A stretch of DNA of 64,000 nucleotides. It comes from Kalymmatonema hyalinum WJT4-NPBG1 (lineage in GTDB: Bacteria > Cyanobacteriota > Cyanobacteriia > Cyanobacteriales > Nostocaceae). The notes under the pieces were generated by a model. The model was not told where the DNA came from. It saw nothing but the letters and a program-made list of their open reading frames with translations, and did not search any database. Position numbers and translations under genes: made by a program. The stretch spans positions 1 through 64,000 of the forward strand of contig JAHHIB010000037.1 of the NCBI GenBank assembly GCA_019359075.1. The letters run 5' to 3'. This document shows, piece by piece, positions 28,383-37,061 of the stretch. Position 1 is the stretch's first letter. Every line of letters begins with the position of its first letter.

Positions 28383-29497
28383 TGAGGAAGATGAACTGGC
28401 TTTGGGCAAAGTCATTACCTTTGGCATCACGCCTATTTTTCTCCCACTTGGTGGTGATGATCGTGGGGGTACTGAGTCTCGTGATTATCAGCAAAGTCTC
28501 TTCCCCCCGCTTTTTTGTTTTGCATTTGGAACGATTGGAACAACGAGGGTATAACTTATTCGATGTTCGTGCTGAGTTAGTTGACGGATTTGAAATTGCC
28601 TGGAAACGAAGCACTATATGGTCGGTGTTGGTAGGTGCAACGGCTGCTGGAGGATTGAGTTATTGGGTGTCCAAACTGCTCATGCAGCGGTTGACAGAGA
28701 TGGAACAAATTACGCAAAAGTTTGCTGCTGGTCAATTTGATGCAAGACTGCCTTTATCAGATATTCCAGAACTGAATCGATTAGGTGTTAGTTTCAACCG
28801 CATGGCAACAAGTATAGAGGGGGTGGAAGCGCGACGTCGGGAACTGATTGGAGATATGACCCATGAGCTGCGGACACCACTAACAGTCGTACGCGGTTAC
28901 TTGGAAGAACTGGCGGATGGAACTATTGAACCTTCTCCAGAAATTTATTTGCGGCTGACAAAAGAAACTAAGCGTTTAGAGCGGTTGGTCAACGATTTGC
29001 AAGAACTCTCTAAGGCAGAAGCTGGTTATTTACCGATCAATATACACTCAGTAAATCTGCGTCCTTTATTAAAGTCTTTAGTGGAGAAATTTGCCGACCA
29101 ACTGCTAGATGATGGACCAGTTCTGCGCTTAGAGTGTCCATCCAAACTACCCTCGGTATTGGCAGATATTGACCGTACAGAACAGGTGCTGGTCAATCTA
29201 CTTGGTAATGCAGTGCATCATACCACTAAAGGCTCAATTACTGTCCGTACTTGGACTGAAGCTTCTCATCTATGGATTGCAGTCATTGATACAGGCGTGG
29301 GTATTGCCAAGGAAGATTTACCTTATATATTTGAGCGCTTCTGGCGATCTGACAAATCTCGCGATCGCCATTCCGGAGGAACAGGCATTGGTTTAACTAT
29401 CTCGCGCCGTTTAGTGGAATTGCAAGGCGGTCAGATTCAAGTGGAAAGCGAGCTAGGATCGGGTAGCACTTTCCGTTTTTTCCTGCCTTTAGCTTAA
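28379..29497 (+). CDS. membrane sensor histidine kinase
   Basis: 372 aa. Two membrane segments (about 20-40 and 79-97) flank a short periplasmic loop of about 35 residues; then HAMP (QRLTEMEQITQKFAAGQFDARLP), HisKA with the phospho-His in DMTHELRTPLTVVRGYLEEL, and HATPase with NLLGNAVHHT, DTGVGIAKEDLPYIFERFWR and GGTGIGLTISRRL. It overlaps the response regulator stop (GTGATGA). The small loop leaves little room for a ligand-binding domain, so it may sense the membrane or a partner protein. Confidence 0.94.
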   Translation: MMRKMNWLWAKSLPLASRLFFSHLVVMIVGVLSLVIISKVSSPRFFVLHLERLEQRGYNLFDVRAELVDGFEIAWKRSTIWSVLVGATAAGGLSYWVSKLLMQRLTEMEQITQKFAAGQFDARLPLSDIPELNRLGVSFNRMATSIEGVEARRRELIGDMTHELRTPLTVVRGYLEELADGTIEPSPEIYLRLTKETKRLERLVNDLQELSKAEAGYLPINIHSVNLRPLLKSLVEKFADQLLDDGPVLRLECPSKLPSVLADIDRTEQVLVNLLGNAVHHTTKGSITVRTWTEASHLWIAVIDTGVGIAKEDLPYIFERFWRSDKSRDRHSGGTGIGLTISRRLVELQGGQIQVESELGSGSTFRFFLPLA

Positions 29498-29685
29498 GTT
29501 TAGCTCTGAGAATTCACCTGCACTAAATATACAAGCTATTGACATAAGGGGCTCACACTTGTGTCATATCCACTTGGTAGTTTAAAAGTAGCTAAAATTA
29601 AGGTTTTCTGAAGGATATTGAATTTTCATTTCAGAATCTTTATCACAAGCTTTAGTGAATAACACTGAGATTTGGTTACATAATT

Positions 29686-29787
29686 ATGTTTACTTTTTTC
29701 TTTGCTGCCTTTTTGGTGAGTTTACTAACTTTATTTGGTGGAGCTGCAATTGCCTACCTGTTCCCACAGAATCATTCCCAAGATTAA
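29686..29787 (+). CDS. candidate small membrane protein, 33 aa
   Basis: ATG to TAA frame of 33 codons reading MFTFFFAAFLVSLLTLFGGA then AIAYLFPQNHSQD. It is one hydrophobic helix with a polar tail, like the small photosystem and cytochrome subunits, but I cannot match it to a known one. No good ribosome binding site is visible. A terminator-like hairpin downstream at 29959 would fit a short transcript. Not certain to be translated. Confidence 0.35.
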   Translation: MFTFFFAAFLVSLLTLFGGAAIAYLFPQNHSQD

Positions 29788-29958
29788 GGAACACTCCATA
29801 ATTAATCCAAAATTCAAAAATGGAAAACCTAGAACTAGCAAGTATTGACCTGTTGAGTGTCTAGCAATTAAATGCATAACTGCCGATTTATCTATAAGTT
29901 TAACTTCAGCACAACTGACCCATCGTCCAACTCCTTGTGTAGCATAGATACCAGTTTT

Positions 29959-29994
29959 CCTGCGTTATTCACATAGCGCAGGGTTTCTTTTTTA
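29959..29994 (+). terminator. terminator-like hairpin in an intergenic region
   Basis: CCTGCG (29959-29964) pairs with CGCAGG (29977-29982), loop of 12, then GTTTCTTTTTT. The only upstream candidate on this strand is the 33-aa frame at 29686-29787 or an unseen small RNA. Confidence 0.55.
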
Positions 29995-30521
29995 TTGGTA
30001 AATGTAGCATTAGTATCAAAGACTATTTGACTTTTTAATAATGAAATGTTGGTATAAAAATTAAGCAGACCCGGTAATTATGGTAAATAAAGCTAAAAAA
30101 TATATAGTTTAGTTTGTTCTGTACCTATGTAATTGCCTTTATACTTATAACGATTGGTTTAGTTCAACCGTAGTAGGAGTTTGGCTCAGTTTAACTTATG
30201 ATACATAAATTTTATCTTTCAAATGTTGAAAATTCAGGCTATACACAGGGTAGGATAGTTATGATTACCCAGTAATATTCCTACTTTCTTAAGTGTACAA
30301 AGATAGAATAATTATCATGAGTCAGTAAAATTCCTGTTTCCTTAAAAAATCCCTGAAATTAAGTGTATGTACTGATTTGGAGATTTTTCGGGTTATATTA
30401 ACATTTAGCTAACTAATAGATGAATCGTTTGTACCAGCTTCAACATATAGCAGTTGTTTTGCAAACCTCTAGCTCATACTGATAAATTTCTGAATCTTAG
30501 ATAACTCAAGGAGTCGCTACA
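29995..30521. other. AT-rich intergenic region with a diverged duplication
   Basis: No gene seen. Around 30249-30350 two diverged copies of about 50 bp follow each other (GATAGTTATGATTACCCAGT and GATAGAATAATTATCATGAG, each followed by a TCCT.TTTCCTTA-like end). An AAGGAG at about 30508 is the ribosome binding site for the next gene. Confidence 0.45.
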
Positions 30522-30797
30522 GTGAACAAGATGCTATTGGCTTTGGTTATTAGTTACCTACTGATGACCAGCTATTTTTTGATTAATTGGTTAAGATTTA
30601 GCCTTCGTCACTCTAATTCTTCTCCAGAAGACAAATTTTTGTCTTTTGTCATGCTTATCATGACTACTGTGTTATGGCCCATCGTTGTTCCTCTGTCTTT
30701 TGTAGAAATCTTGAGGACACGAAAAGTTGAGTTTAGTGCTGTGATTCCTGTTCTTGTTGTGATCTGTGCGTTCAGTCTTGCATTTTACATAGGTTAG
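30522..30797 (+). CDS. small membrane protein, 91 aa
   Basis: GTG-started protein with three hydrophobic segments: ALVISYLLMTSYFLINWL, FLSFVMLIMTTVLWPIVVPLSFV and AVIPVLVVICAFSLAFYIG. The GGAG before the start is well spaced. I recognise no family beyond a general resemblance to small cyanobacterial membrane proteins. It precedes the IsrB-like element on the same strand but with a gap of some 250 bp. Confidence 0.6.
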   Translation: MNKMLLALVISYLLMTSYFLINWLRFSLRHSNSSPEDKFLSFVMLIMTTVLWPIVVPLSFVEILRTRKVEFSAVIPVLVVICAFSLAFYIG

Positions 30798-31061
30798 CTA
30801 CTTGAGCGTGTGCTTATTACTATTAGTACTGGCTGTGCCTTGCGCGTCATAATAATTGTATGATCAAACAGAGCGCCATTTTGGATGTACCACTACACCT
30901 CAATCTATACAAGCAAAATTCTTGTGTTTTACTTGTTAATATGTGTCAAAATTTGCTTTCTTCTTGCTATATTGTGTGTTAAATATTCTTTTCTACTGAC
31001 GCGGCGTTGCTGGCATTCTCAAGACTTATGAACCCCTGTCACAGGTAAAAATAATTTGTAG

Positions 31062-31309
31062 CTGTAATGAGCGTGAATTGGTAAAACAGGTCAATAACCC
31101 CAAGAAAGCCTAACGGCTGAGGGTGGGGCTTGTAAGAGACAAGTCTTACGTGTTTGACTAGCCCACTGAGCCTAATTCTGGTACAGACTTCCGAATACTT
31201 CCCCAGTTCGGATTATCTCTAAACCGTCTTGTTAACGGTGTTGCGAAAGCCAAGCCATCTTGGATTAGGTGGGCGAGGGGACTTACAACTTTACTCAAGG
31301 ATTATCTCC
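31062..31309 (+). ncRNA. candidate omega RNA (HEARO-type) of the IsrB-like gene
   Basis: Structured leader ending at the IsrB start codon. Helices visible by eye: AGCC/GGCT at 31107-31118; GTGGGGCT (31123-31130) with AGCCCAC (31160-31166) enclosing GTAAGA/TCTTAC (31132-31149); ACCGT/ACGGT at 31223-31239; CCAAG/CTTGG at 31250-31263. IscB/IsrB genes are known to be preceded by such an RNA whose 5' end carries the guide. Both ends here are estimates: the 3' end is set to the start codon, the 5' end to where stable pairing begins. The guide would come from sequence at or just before about 31060. Confidence 0.6.
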
Positions 31310-32422
31310 ATGCGAGTACCAGTTTTATCACCAAGTGGGAAACCACTGATGCCCACAAAGCCCAGCAGGGCGCGTCGTTGGTTAAAACAAGGAAAAGCAC
31401 GGGTTGTACATAACGACCTTGGTATTTTCCAGATTCAGTTAATTAGATGCCCCAGGACTACTAATACGCAACCAATTGCAGTTGGTATTGACCCTGGTAA
31501 GCATTACACGGGTGTTGGCGTACAATCCGCCAAATTCACCCTCTGGTTAGCTCACCTCCAGCTACCATTCAAAACCGTCAAAGACCGCATGGAGCAACGG
31601 CGCATGATGCGGAGAGGGCGCAGAGGCAAAAGGATTAACCGCAAGATTGAATTCAATCAACGCGCTCATCGTCAAAAGCGGTTTGACAATCGTCGCCAAT
31701 GCAAAATACCCCCAAGCGTTCGAGCAAACCGCGAACTAGAGTTACGGGTACTTGACGAACTATCCCTGATCTACCCAATCACGACAGTCGCATACGAAAT
31801 CGTCAAAGCGCGTGGTGATAAAGGATTTAGTCCGGTAATGGTTGGTCAGAAATGGCAACTGAACCGACTGAGTACAGACTGGGACGATGTGCGTGAGGTG
31901 GAAGGCTGGCAGACCGCAAATATCAGACAGCAATTAGGGCTGCACAAGCAAAAACATTCTAAGGGTGACGTAATTCCTGCAACCCACGCAGTAGATGGGG
32001 TTGCACTAGCTTGCAGTACCTTGATCCGCTACGGCATCACTAGCCGCAATTCTCAAGGATGGATTGGTCACGTTGCCATAACACCCGCACCATTCACAGT
32101 GATTCGCCGTCCTCCTGTTAGCCGTCGTCAGTTGCACCTTATGGTTCCTGCCAAGGGCGGAGTGCGCCGCAAGTATGGCGGCGCTGTTACCCGTCATGGA
32201 TTCAGGAAAGGCGACTACGTTGAAGCTAGCCAAGGAAACAAAACCTATCAAGGATGGGTGAGTGGCGACACCGAAAAACAAGTTTCTGTATCCGACCCAA
32301 ACTGGAAACGGTTAGGTCAATTCAGTAAAAACAAAGTCCAATTGGGAAAGCGTTGCACGGGTTTAATCGTGCTGCCAACTCGGAAAATGTCAAACTTAAT
32401 GGCATCGAGCCATCAAGTTTGA
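31310..32422 (+). CDS. isrB: IsrB-like RNA-guided nuclease homologue (IscB without HNH)
   Basis: Protein of 370 aa. N-terminal PLMP domain: VPVLSPSGKPLMPTKPSRAR; RuvC-I AVGIDPGKHYTGVGV (D61); Arg-rich bridge helix RRMMRRGRRGKRINRK; RuvC-II TTVAYEIVKARG (E163); RuvC-III PATHAVDGVALA (H226, D229). Only 66 residues separate E163 and D229, with no HNH or zinc motif, which defines IsrB as opposed to IscB. The C-terminal part has VRRKYGGAVTRHGFRKGDYV, seen in the same family. All catalytic residues are present. Known IsrB acts as an RNA-guided DNA nickase. The ATG at 31310 starts the PLMP domain; the frame is open upstream to 31229 but overlaps the RNA. Confidence 0.88.
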   Translation: MRVPVLSPSGKPLMPTKPSRARRWLKQGKARVVHNDLGIFQIQLIRCPRTTNTQPIAVGIDPGKHYTGVGVQSAKFTLWLAHLQLPFKTVKDRMEQRRMMRRGRRGKRINRKIEFNQRAHRQKRFDNRRQCKIPPSVRANRELELRVLDELSLIYPITTVAYEIVKARGDKGFSPVMVGQKWQLNRLSTDWDDVREVEGWQTANIRQQLGLHKQKHSKGDVIPATHAVDGVALACSTLIRYGITSRNSQGWIGHVAITPAPFTVIRRPPVSRRQLHLMVPAKGGVRRKYGGAVTRHGFRKGDYVEASQGNKTYQGWVSGDTEKQVSVSDPNWKRLGQFSKNKVQLGKRCTGLIVLPTRKMSNLMASSHQV

Positions 32423-32470
32423 CCTGGCAACCTCGCCCGACCTGCAACGCTAGCGGTCGGGGTATCTCGC

Positions 32471-32512
32471 GGAAAAAAGATGAAAAATAAGGATGAGCCG
32501 GACGGCTCATCC
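32471..32512 (-). terminator. Rho-independent terminator of the HtrA gene
   Basis: Perfect 9-bp stem GGATGAGCC/GGCTCATCC (32491-32512) with a 4-base loop. On the minus strand it is followed by TTATTTTTCATCTTTTTT. It lies 31 bp after the protease stop. Confidence 0.85.
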
Positions 32513-32543
32513 CAGAAATCAGGTCTACATTGAGGCAAAAGGC

Positions 32544-33794
32544 TTATTGCAATTGACTTGGTTGAGTTGGAAAAGCACCTGGGCGCACAGCTAAGTTGAG
32601 ATTTTGCCCATTGCGACGCAACTCCATACGTACATCTCCCCCAACTTGGCTATTTTCCACTGCCTTTTGGACAGAAGCAGTGTCTGTCACTGCTTTACCG
32701 TTGAGTTTTTGGATAACATCACCAGCACGTATCCCTGCTTTGGCTGCTGGTGAATTGGGCATAACTTTGACAACCAAGACGCCACGGTCTTCATCAACAC
32801 TCAAACCGCTGTTGGGATCGGAGTTGATGCTTTGTTTCAACTCAGGTGTTAATCCTACCATCTGAATTCCTAAATAAGGATGTTGTACTTTGCCTGTCGC
32901 TATCAGTTGACTGGAAATTCGTTGCGCTGTGTTGATAGGAATGGCAAAGCCCAATCCTTGTGCTCCTTGGATTATAGCTGTATTCATCCCAATAACCTCT
33001 CCTTGGGCATTAAGCAGAGGCCCGCCAGAGTTACCAGGATTGATCGCAGCGTCTGTTTGAAGATACTCCACTCGCTTATCGGCAGCGCCAATCAGATTGC
33101 TGGCGCGTCCGGTAGCACTGATAATGCCAGTAGTGACAGTGTTATCTAAACCCAAGGGGTTGCCGATCGCGATCGCCGACTCTCCAGGTTGTAGCTTCTC
33201 TGAGTTACCCAACTTTACTGTTGGCAACTTATCTGCTTGAATCTTGACAACAGCCACATCTGTCAATTCATCTTTCCCCAGCACTTTACCTTGAAAAGTG
33301 CGCCCATCCTTGAGCGTCACTTTCACCGTATCCGCACCATTAACAACGTGGGCGTTGGTGAGAATGCGACCATCAGCACTCATGATGAAGCCCGAACCAG
33401 TACCGCGTTCCACCCGCTTTTGTGGAATTGGCATTTGAGATCCAAAAAAACGACGGAAAAACGGGTCGTTAAATTCCTCCGGTAACTGAGTTTTGACTGT
33501 TCGGGCAGCATCAATCCGCACTACCGCTGGTCCAACTTGTTGTACAACCCCTATGACAAAGTTAGGATTAGTCCCAGCTGGTATTGGGACAGCATTTACC
33601 GGACTCATTGCGAGATTGGACGCGCTTTTAGACACCTGTTGAGAATGAGAAGCTAGATAGCCGCCTGCGAACGTCATTCCAGATCCTAGCAATACCAGCG
33701 ATAAATGAAATGCTGGTTTTTTCCAAGAAGAACTGTTTAAGATTTTGTTGTATGTTCCTGACTGCTTATCACCATCACGTGGTATTTTATACAT
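32544..33794 (-). CDS. HtrA/Deg-family serine protease with PDZ domain
   Basis: 416 aa. A membrane anchor or uncleaved signal at 28-46 exports the protease to the periplasm or lumen side. The trypsin-like triad is H149 (LTNAHVVNG), D179 (LTDVAVVKI) and S256 ([11 protein letters not shown]). A single PDZ domain covers about 310-400 ([30 protein letters not shown]). One PDZ domain and this size match the cyanobacterial HhoA/HhoB/HtrA group; I cannot decide which. It degrades or refolds damaged exported proteins. It is convergent with the IsrB element and probably monocistronic. Confidence 0.94.
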   Translation of the reverse strand: MYKIPRDGDKQSGTYNKILNSSSWKKPAFHLSLVLLGSGMTFAGGYLASHSQQVSKSASNLAMSPVNAVPIPAGTNPNFVIGVVQQVGPAVVRIDAARTVKTQLPEEFNDPFFRRFFGSQMPIPQKRVERGTGSGFIMSADGRILTNAHVVNGADTVKVTLKDGRTFQGKVLGKDELTDVAVVKIQADKLPTVKLGNSEKLQPGESAIAIGNPLGLDNTVTTGIISATGRASNLIGAADKRVEYLQTDAAINPGNSGGPLLNAQGEVIGMNTAIIQGAQGLGFAIPINTAQRISSQLIATGKVQHPYLGIQMVGLTPELKQSINSDPNSGLSVDEDRGVLVVKVMPNSPAAKAGIRAGDVIQKLNGKAVTDTASVQKAVENSQVGGDVRMELRRNGQNLNLAVRPGAFPTQPSQLQ

Positions 33795-33908
33795 AGTGTT
33801 TCTATAAGTCTCGATACATTTCCAATCTAAAGAGGCTTTGTGTCAATGCTGTGACAGAGATATGACGGACTTGTGAAAACCCTGACTGCGTAAGTCCTAT
33901 ATCTATCT

Positions 33909-34213
33909 ATATCTATAGAAGTTGTGTTTGTGTTGCTCGGCGAGATGCTTTCTAGAAAAACCCTTGAATAAAAAGTAGAAGCAATAGTAAGACATTCAAA
34001 GGAAAAGTCAGCAAACAGGCACAATAGAATTGGTGCCAACAGTTTAGACAACACTGAAATTATATCTATTGAAGTTGTGTTTGTGTTGCTCGGCGATCGC
34101 CTTTCTAGAAAAACCCTTAAATAACAAGTAGAAGCAATACTAAGACACTCAAGGGAAAAGTCAGCAAACAGGCACAATAGAATTGGTGGCAACAGTCGAG
34201 ACAAGACAGAAAT
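33909..34213. repeat. 153-bp tandem duplication
   Basis: Copies start at 33909 and 34062 (both ATATCTAT.GAAGTTGTGTT) and stay alignable to about 34060 and 34213, with roughly 10 percent differences. A HIP1 site (GGCGATCGCC) is present only in the second copy; the first reads GGCGAGATGC there. The block ends 25 bp before the metacaspase fragment. A frame open on the minus strand through both copies follows from the period being a multiple of three. Confidence 0.85.
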
Positions 34214-34237
34214 TTGTAGAGGCGTAGGCAGGCAAAG

Positions 34238-34534
34238 ATGGGGAAGCTAGCATTGCTGATAGGGGTGAGCGAGTATCAACCCGGATTAAATCCGCTACCG
34301 TGTGCGGTTAAAGATGTTGAAGCAATGCGACGAGTACTGACACACCCAGAAATAGGAAATTTTGCTGAGGGAGATATCACAGCACTCAAAAATCCCCAAC
34401 GTCAGGAAATGGAAGATGCTATTTACAATCTGTTTGCCCATCGCCAGAAAGAAGACTTGTTATTGTTTTATTTCTCTGGTCATGGCATTAAAGATGATTA
34501 CGGCAGGCTTTACCTCTCAGTAAATCTTAAGTAG
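34238..34534 (+). pseudogene. truncated caspase-like (peptidase C14) gene fragment
   Basis: 98 aa. KLALLIGVSEYQPGLNPLPCAVKDVEAMRRVLT is the p20 start of bacterial caspase-like proteins and LLFYFSGHGIKDDYGRLYL holds the catalytic His. The catalytic Cys segment (D-x-C-x-S-G type) and all C-terminal domains are missing. The stop codon TAG at 34532-34534 lies in the first bases of the repeat element 34531-34644, so insertion of that element cut the gene. No continuation is found beyond the repeat. It is unlikely to have protease activity. Confidence 0.8.
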
Positions 34535-34644
34535 GGTGCGTTAGGCTTTAGCCTAACGCACCACGATATAACATGGTGCGTTAGGCGCTTTTCACATGTT
34601 TTTCGTTAAAATCATATCGAAAGGGTGCGCCTAACACACCCTAC
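34531..34644. mobile_element. MITE-like palindromic element that truncates the caspase gene
   Basis: 114 bp. Ends GTAGGGTGCGTTAGGC and GCGCCTAACACACCCTAC are inverted repeats with one or two mismatches. Inside, GTGCGTTAGGC..GCCTAACGCAC forms a further palindrome. It has no coding capacity. Confidence 0.75.
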
Positions 34645-34668
34645 AAGAATTTTATTTTTACTTTATAA

Positions 34669-34791
34669 GGACTTCCAACAAATAAATTATCCCCTAACAG
34701 TGGGGTGGGCATCCCTGCCCGCCCAGTTTATAGGACGGGCTAGAAGCCCATCCCACAAGAAAAAGTTAGATATTTTTTAATTTGGAAGTCC
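34669..34791. repeat. second small inverted-repeat element
   Basis: Bounded by GGACTTCCAA (34669-34678) and TTGGAAGTCC (34782-34791). The interior holds a GTGGGGTGGGC and GCCCATCCCAC palindrome of the kind seen near 3490 and 4650. No coding capacity. Confidence 0.65.
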
Positions 34792-34848
34792 CTGAGTGAC
34801 TCAATAAGTCTCAGAAACCTGGTTTTTCGCAGAAACTAGCCTTAAATA

Positions 34849-35688
34849 TTACTCAAGAAATTCAGGTCTTACCTTGTGGTTAGACTGTAACTGTTGTTCT
34901 AAAGCTGTCCAATTTTCCTGCTCAATCAAGCTAATCAATTCGTCGAGATTATGGCGATACTGCTGGAGTGAATTGAGCAAAGCTTGCCGATTGTACCGCG
35001 CCATCATCACTCCTAACTCTGGATTGCCGCCACCAACACGACTTGTATCTCGAAAACCAGAACTAGCAAACTTTTGGGCTAATTCCAGCACATTTGAGTC
35101 AGTTTCACTCATACAAGCAGCAATCAATGAGGCACTTACCATCACGGGCAAATGGGAAATCCAACTGACTGCTCGATCATGCTCTTCTGGGGAACAATGG
35201 TAGAGAGTCGCCCCAAGTTCGCGCACAATTTTCTCTACAACTGTAATAGCAGCAGTTGGTGTTGTTTCTGTTGGTGTCAGCACATAAGGTTTTTTTTCAA
35301 ATAAATTGGGGATAGCTGCTTCTATACCACTATCGGTTCTTCCCGCCATTGGGTGTCCACCGATAAAATTGTCCCAGAGGGGAGCGATCGCCTGAACAAT
35401 CGGAGTTTTTACCGAACCTACATCAGTTATAACTGTGTTGGAAGGCAGATGAGCGATCAACTGCTCAAATGTGGGAATAATCAACCCTATCGGTGTACAA
35501 ATAAATACGACCTCTGCCGCTGTGAGCAGGCTGATGTCAACTGACGCCTGATCTACGCTACCTAAGGCGACTGCCCGCTGACACGTTGATTCTCGACGGC
35601 TGACGCCCAAAACATGATGTCCTTGCGATCGCAAATCCAAACCCAAAGAGCCGCCTATCAGTCCAAGTCCTAAAATACCAATATTCAT
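34849..35688 (-). CDS. tyrA: prephenate/arogenate dehydrogenase
   Basis: 279 aa. MNIGILGLGLIGGSLGLDL is the NAD(P)-binding Rossmann start; TDVGSVKTPIV and GGHPMAGRTDSGIEAA are the active-site signatures of the TyrA family, the latter with the catalytic His. It makes tyrosine by oxidative decarboxylation; most cyanobacteria use arogenate and NADP. There is no ACT domain, consistent with the small cyanobacterial form. DAHP synthase, an earlier enzyme of the same pathway, lies 2.3 kb away on the same strand but not in the same operon. Confidence 0.93.
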   Translation of the reverse strand: MNIGILGLGLIGGSLGLDLRSQGHHVLGVSRRESTCQRAVALGSVDQASVDISLLTAAEVVFICTPIGLIIPTFEQLIAHLPSNTVITDVGSVKTPIVQAIAPLWDNFIGGHPMAGRTDSGIEAAIPNLFEKKPYVLTPTETTPTAAITVVEKIVRELGATLYHCSPEEHDRAVSWISHLPVMVSASLIAACMSETDSNVLELAQKFASSGFRDTSRVGGGNPELGVMMARYNRQALLNSLQQYRHNLDELISLIEQENWTALEQQLQSNHKVRPEFLE

Positions 35689-36398
35689 CTATCTGTGATT
35701 TTGAGATTCTATGTCATATCTTCCACCTCGCCGCCCCCAGACTGGAAGTCTGTGGTTATAAAACGAATTTTGCCACCTTCGGGTGCTTATTCCCATGTCA
35801 AGCAATATCCGCAACTGAAATAACCTCATAATATGGAAATTGGGCATCGCCAGACGGTTTTTACCTTGCTTTGTTAATAGCAACGAAAGTTGATTTCTCA
35901 GAGCTTATATAGCTATTCTTCCATTTAAAGATGCAGGAACTACCCAGAGAGATATTTGTGGTGTCGTGAAAATCTTCCTGGCAAAGACATTTTTAACCTC
36001 GGTTTAAAACTTCCTCAATAGGTACAGCAATTCAATAATCTTTCAGACATAGCAACAAGTAACGCTGCTATGATAAAAGAAACGAAAAATATTTTGGGAA
36101 TAGTAGAGACTGGCTTTTTCCAAGTCCATATACAAACATTTTTCACTGATTCAATTGCTCAGAATTTAATTTTGTATGACTCTCGTAATTTTGGGAAACG
36201 ATTTATTAATAGCTCTGATACTACTAATATCTATAATGATATTTTGACTGCACTAGTAAAATAAATGACTTGAGCGTTGAGTAGGATTGTTGATTTTGTG
36301 AAAGGATTGCATTATATAAGTCATGACGTTAGTGGTTAGTGAGCAACAGCTAACAACCAAAAACCAACAACCAACAACTTTCACTCAGGAGGAAAAAG
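35689..36398. other. intergenic region, weak ORF only
   Basis: A 64-codon frame at 36070-36264 (+) has no recognisable motif; I leave it uncalled, though part of it could be a relic. At 36325-36381 lies a GTTAGTG..AACAACCAAC heptamer-like array. The AGGAGG at about 36389-36394 is the strong ribosome binding site for the next gene. Confidence 0.4.
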
Positions 36399-36992
36399 AT
36401 GCGTGATACCTTTAATAAAATGATGGGTCGGACTCGCTATGTGGTCAGTCGCATTATGCTGCATTTAAGTGGAGCTGAGGTAGCACCAATTTTGGGAGTT
36501 TTAAATCGTGCTGCAAGGGAAGCCATAGATACCGAAGGTGATATAGAAGTTTTGGGAGAAGGATTGGTAGAAATTTGCCAAACCCTACTACAGTACGATG
36601 AATATTGGCTTTCTGCTGCTAATGAAGGTGACGTATTTTGGACCGAGGGGGAAGCAGGAGACTACGTGAATGAATTATTTACAGACTCCGCCCAACGTTA
36701 CCTCAGTGAACCAGATTTTGGTTCTGACTCTGGATACGATGAACCTTTATCTATTCCTGTCACACGTAATGTCGTTGTGATGATTACAGTGGCTTTTGAG
36801 GGAGAAGTCCCAGATTTGGAAGCTGACTTGGCTAATATTACTGCACTCAAAGAAGGCTTGAAAGCTCTAATAAACTTACATTACAAGCATAAACTACGAG
36901 CAATTCAAGTGCATTTTTCACCAGCTCGGCTGGGCGACGAACTCACCAACGACCAGCTATTACAATATTACCCGGAATTAATTCCCTTGTAG
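36399..36992 (+). CDS. DUF1517 family protein
   Basis: 197 aa, soluble and acidic. RYVVSRIMLHLSGAEVAPILGVLNRAAREAID and the later VTRNVVVMITVAFEGEVPDL match the DUF1517 domain of cyanobacterial and chloroplast proteins. Unlike many members it has no N-terminal membrane part, so it is a short form. A consensus AGGAGG precedes the ATG, suggesting good translation. It is 69 bp upstream of the lipoprotein gene on the same strand. Function unknown. Confidence 0.82.
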   Translation: MRDTFNKMMGRTRYVVSRIMLHLSGAEVAPILGVLNRAAREAIDTEGDIEVLGEGLVEICQTLLQYDEYWLSAANEGDVFWTEGEAGDYVNELFTDSAQRYLSEPDFGSDSGYDEPLSIPVTRNVVVMITVAFEGEVPDLEADLANITALKEGLKALINLHYKHKLRAIQVHFSPARLGDELTNDQLLQYYPELIPL

Positions 36993-37061
36993 TTGGTTGG
37001 GTCGTCCACACTTACCACTCAATTGAGAAATTGTTAAGCTCGGAGATAGGATGATAGTCAA

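Larger units (their letters stand above)
31062..32461 (+). mobile_element. IS200/IS605-like element carrying omega RNA and isrB, no tnpA
   Basis: Elements of this type have unpaired ends with subterminal hairpins and no inverted repeats. On the right, an imperfect hairpin AAACTTAATGGC/GCCATCAAGTTT (32392-32420) ends in the stop codon and a perfect CCCGACC/GGTCGGG hairpin lies at 32436-32461. No TnpA (HUH transposase) gene is in the window, so the element is non-autonomous or fixed. Both outer borders are approximate. Confidence 0.45.

Noticed and set aside
33827-34204. 125-codon minus-strand frame with two internal repeats
   Set aside because: The 153-bp tandem duplication is a multiple of three and simply copies an open frame; no motif or ribosome binding site was found.
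36070-36264. 64-codon plus-strand frame before the DUF1517 gene
   Set aside because: No family resemblance and AT-rich composition; may be chance or a relic, not strong enough to call a gene.
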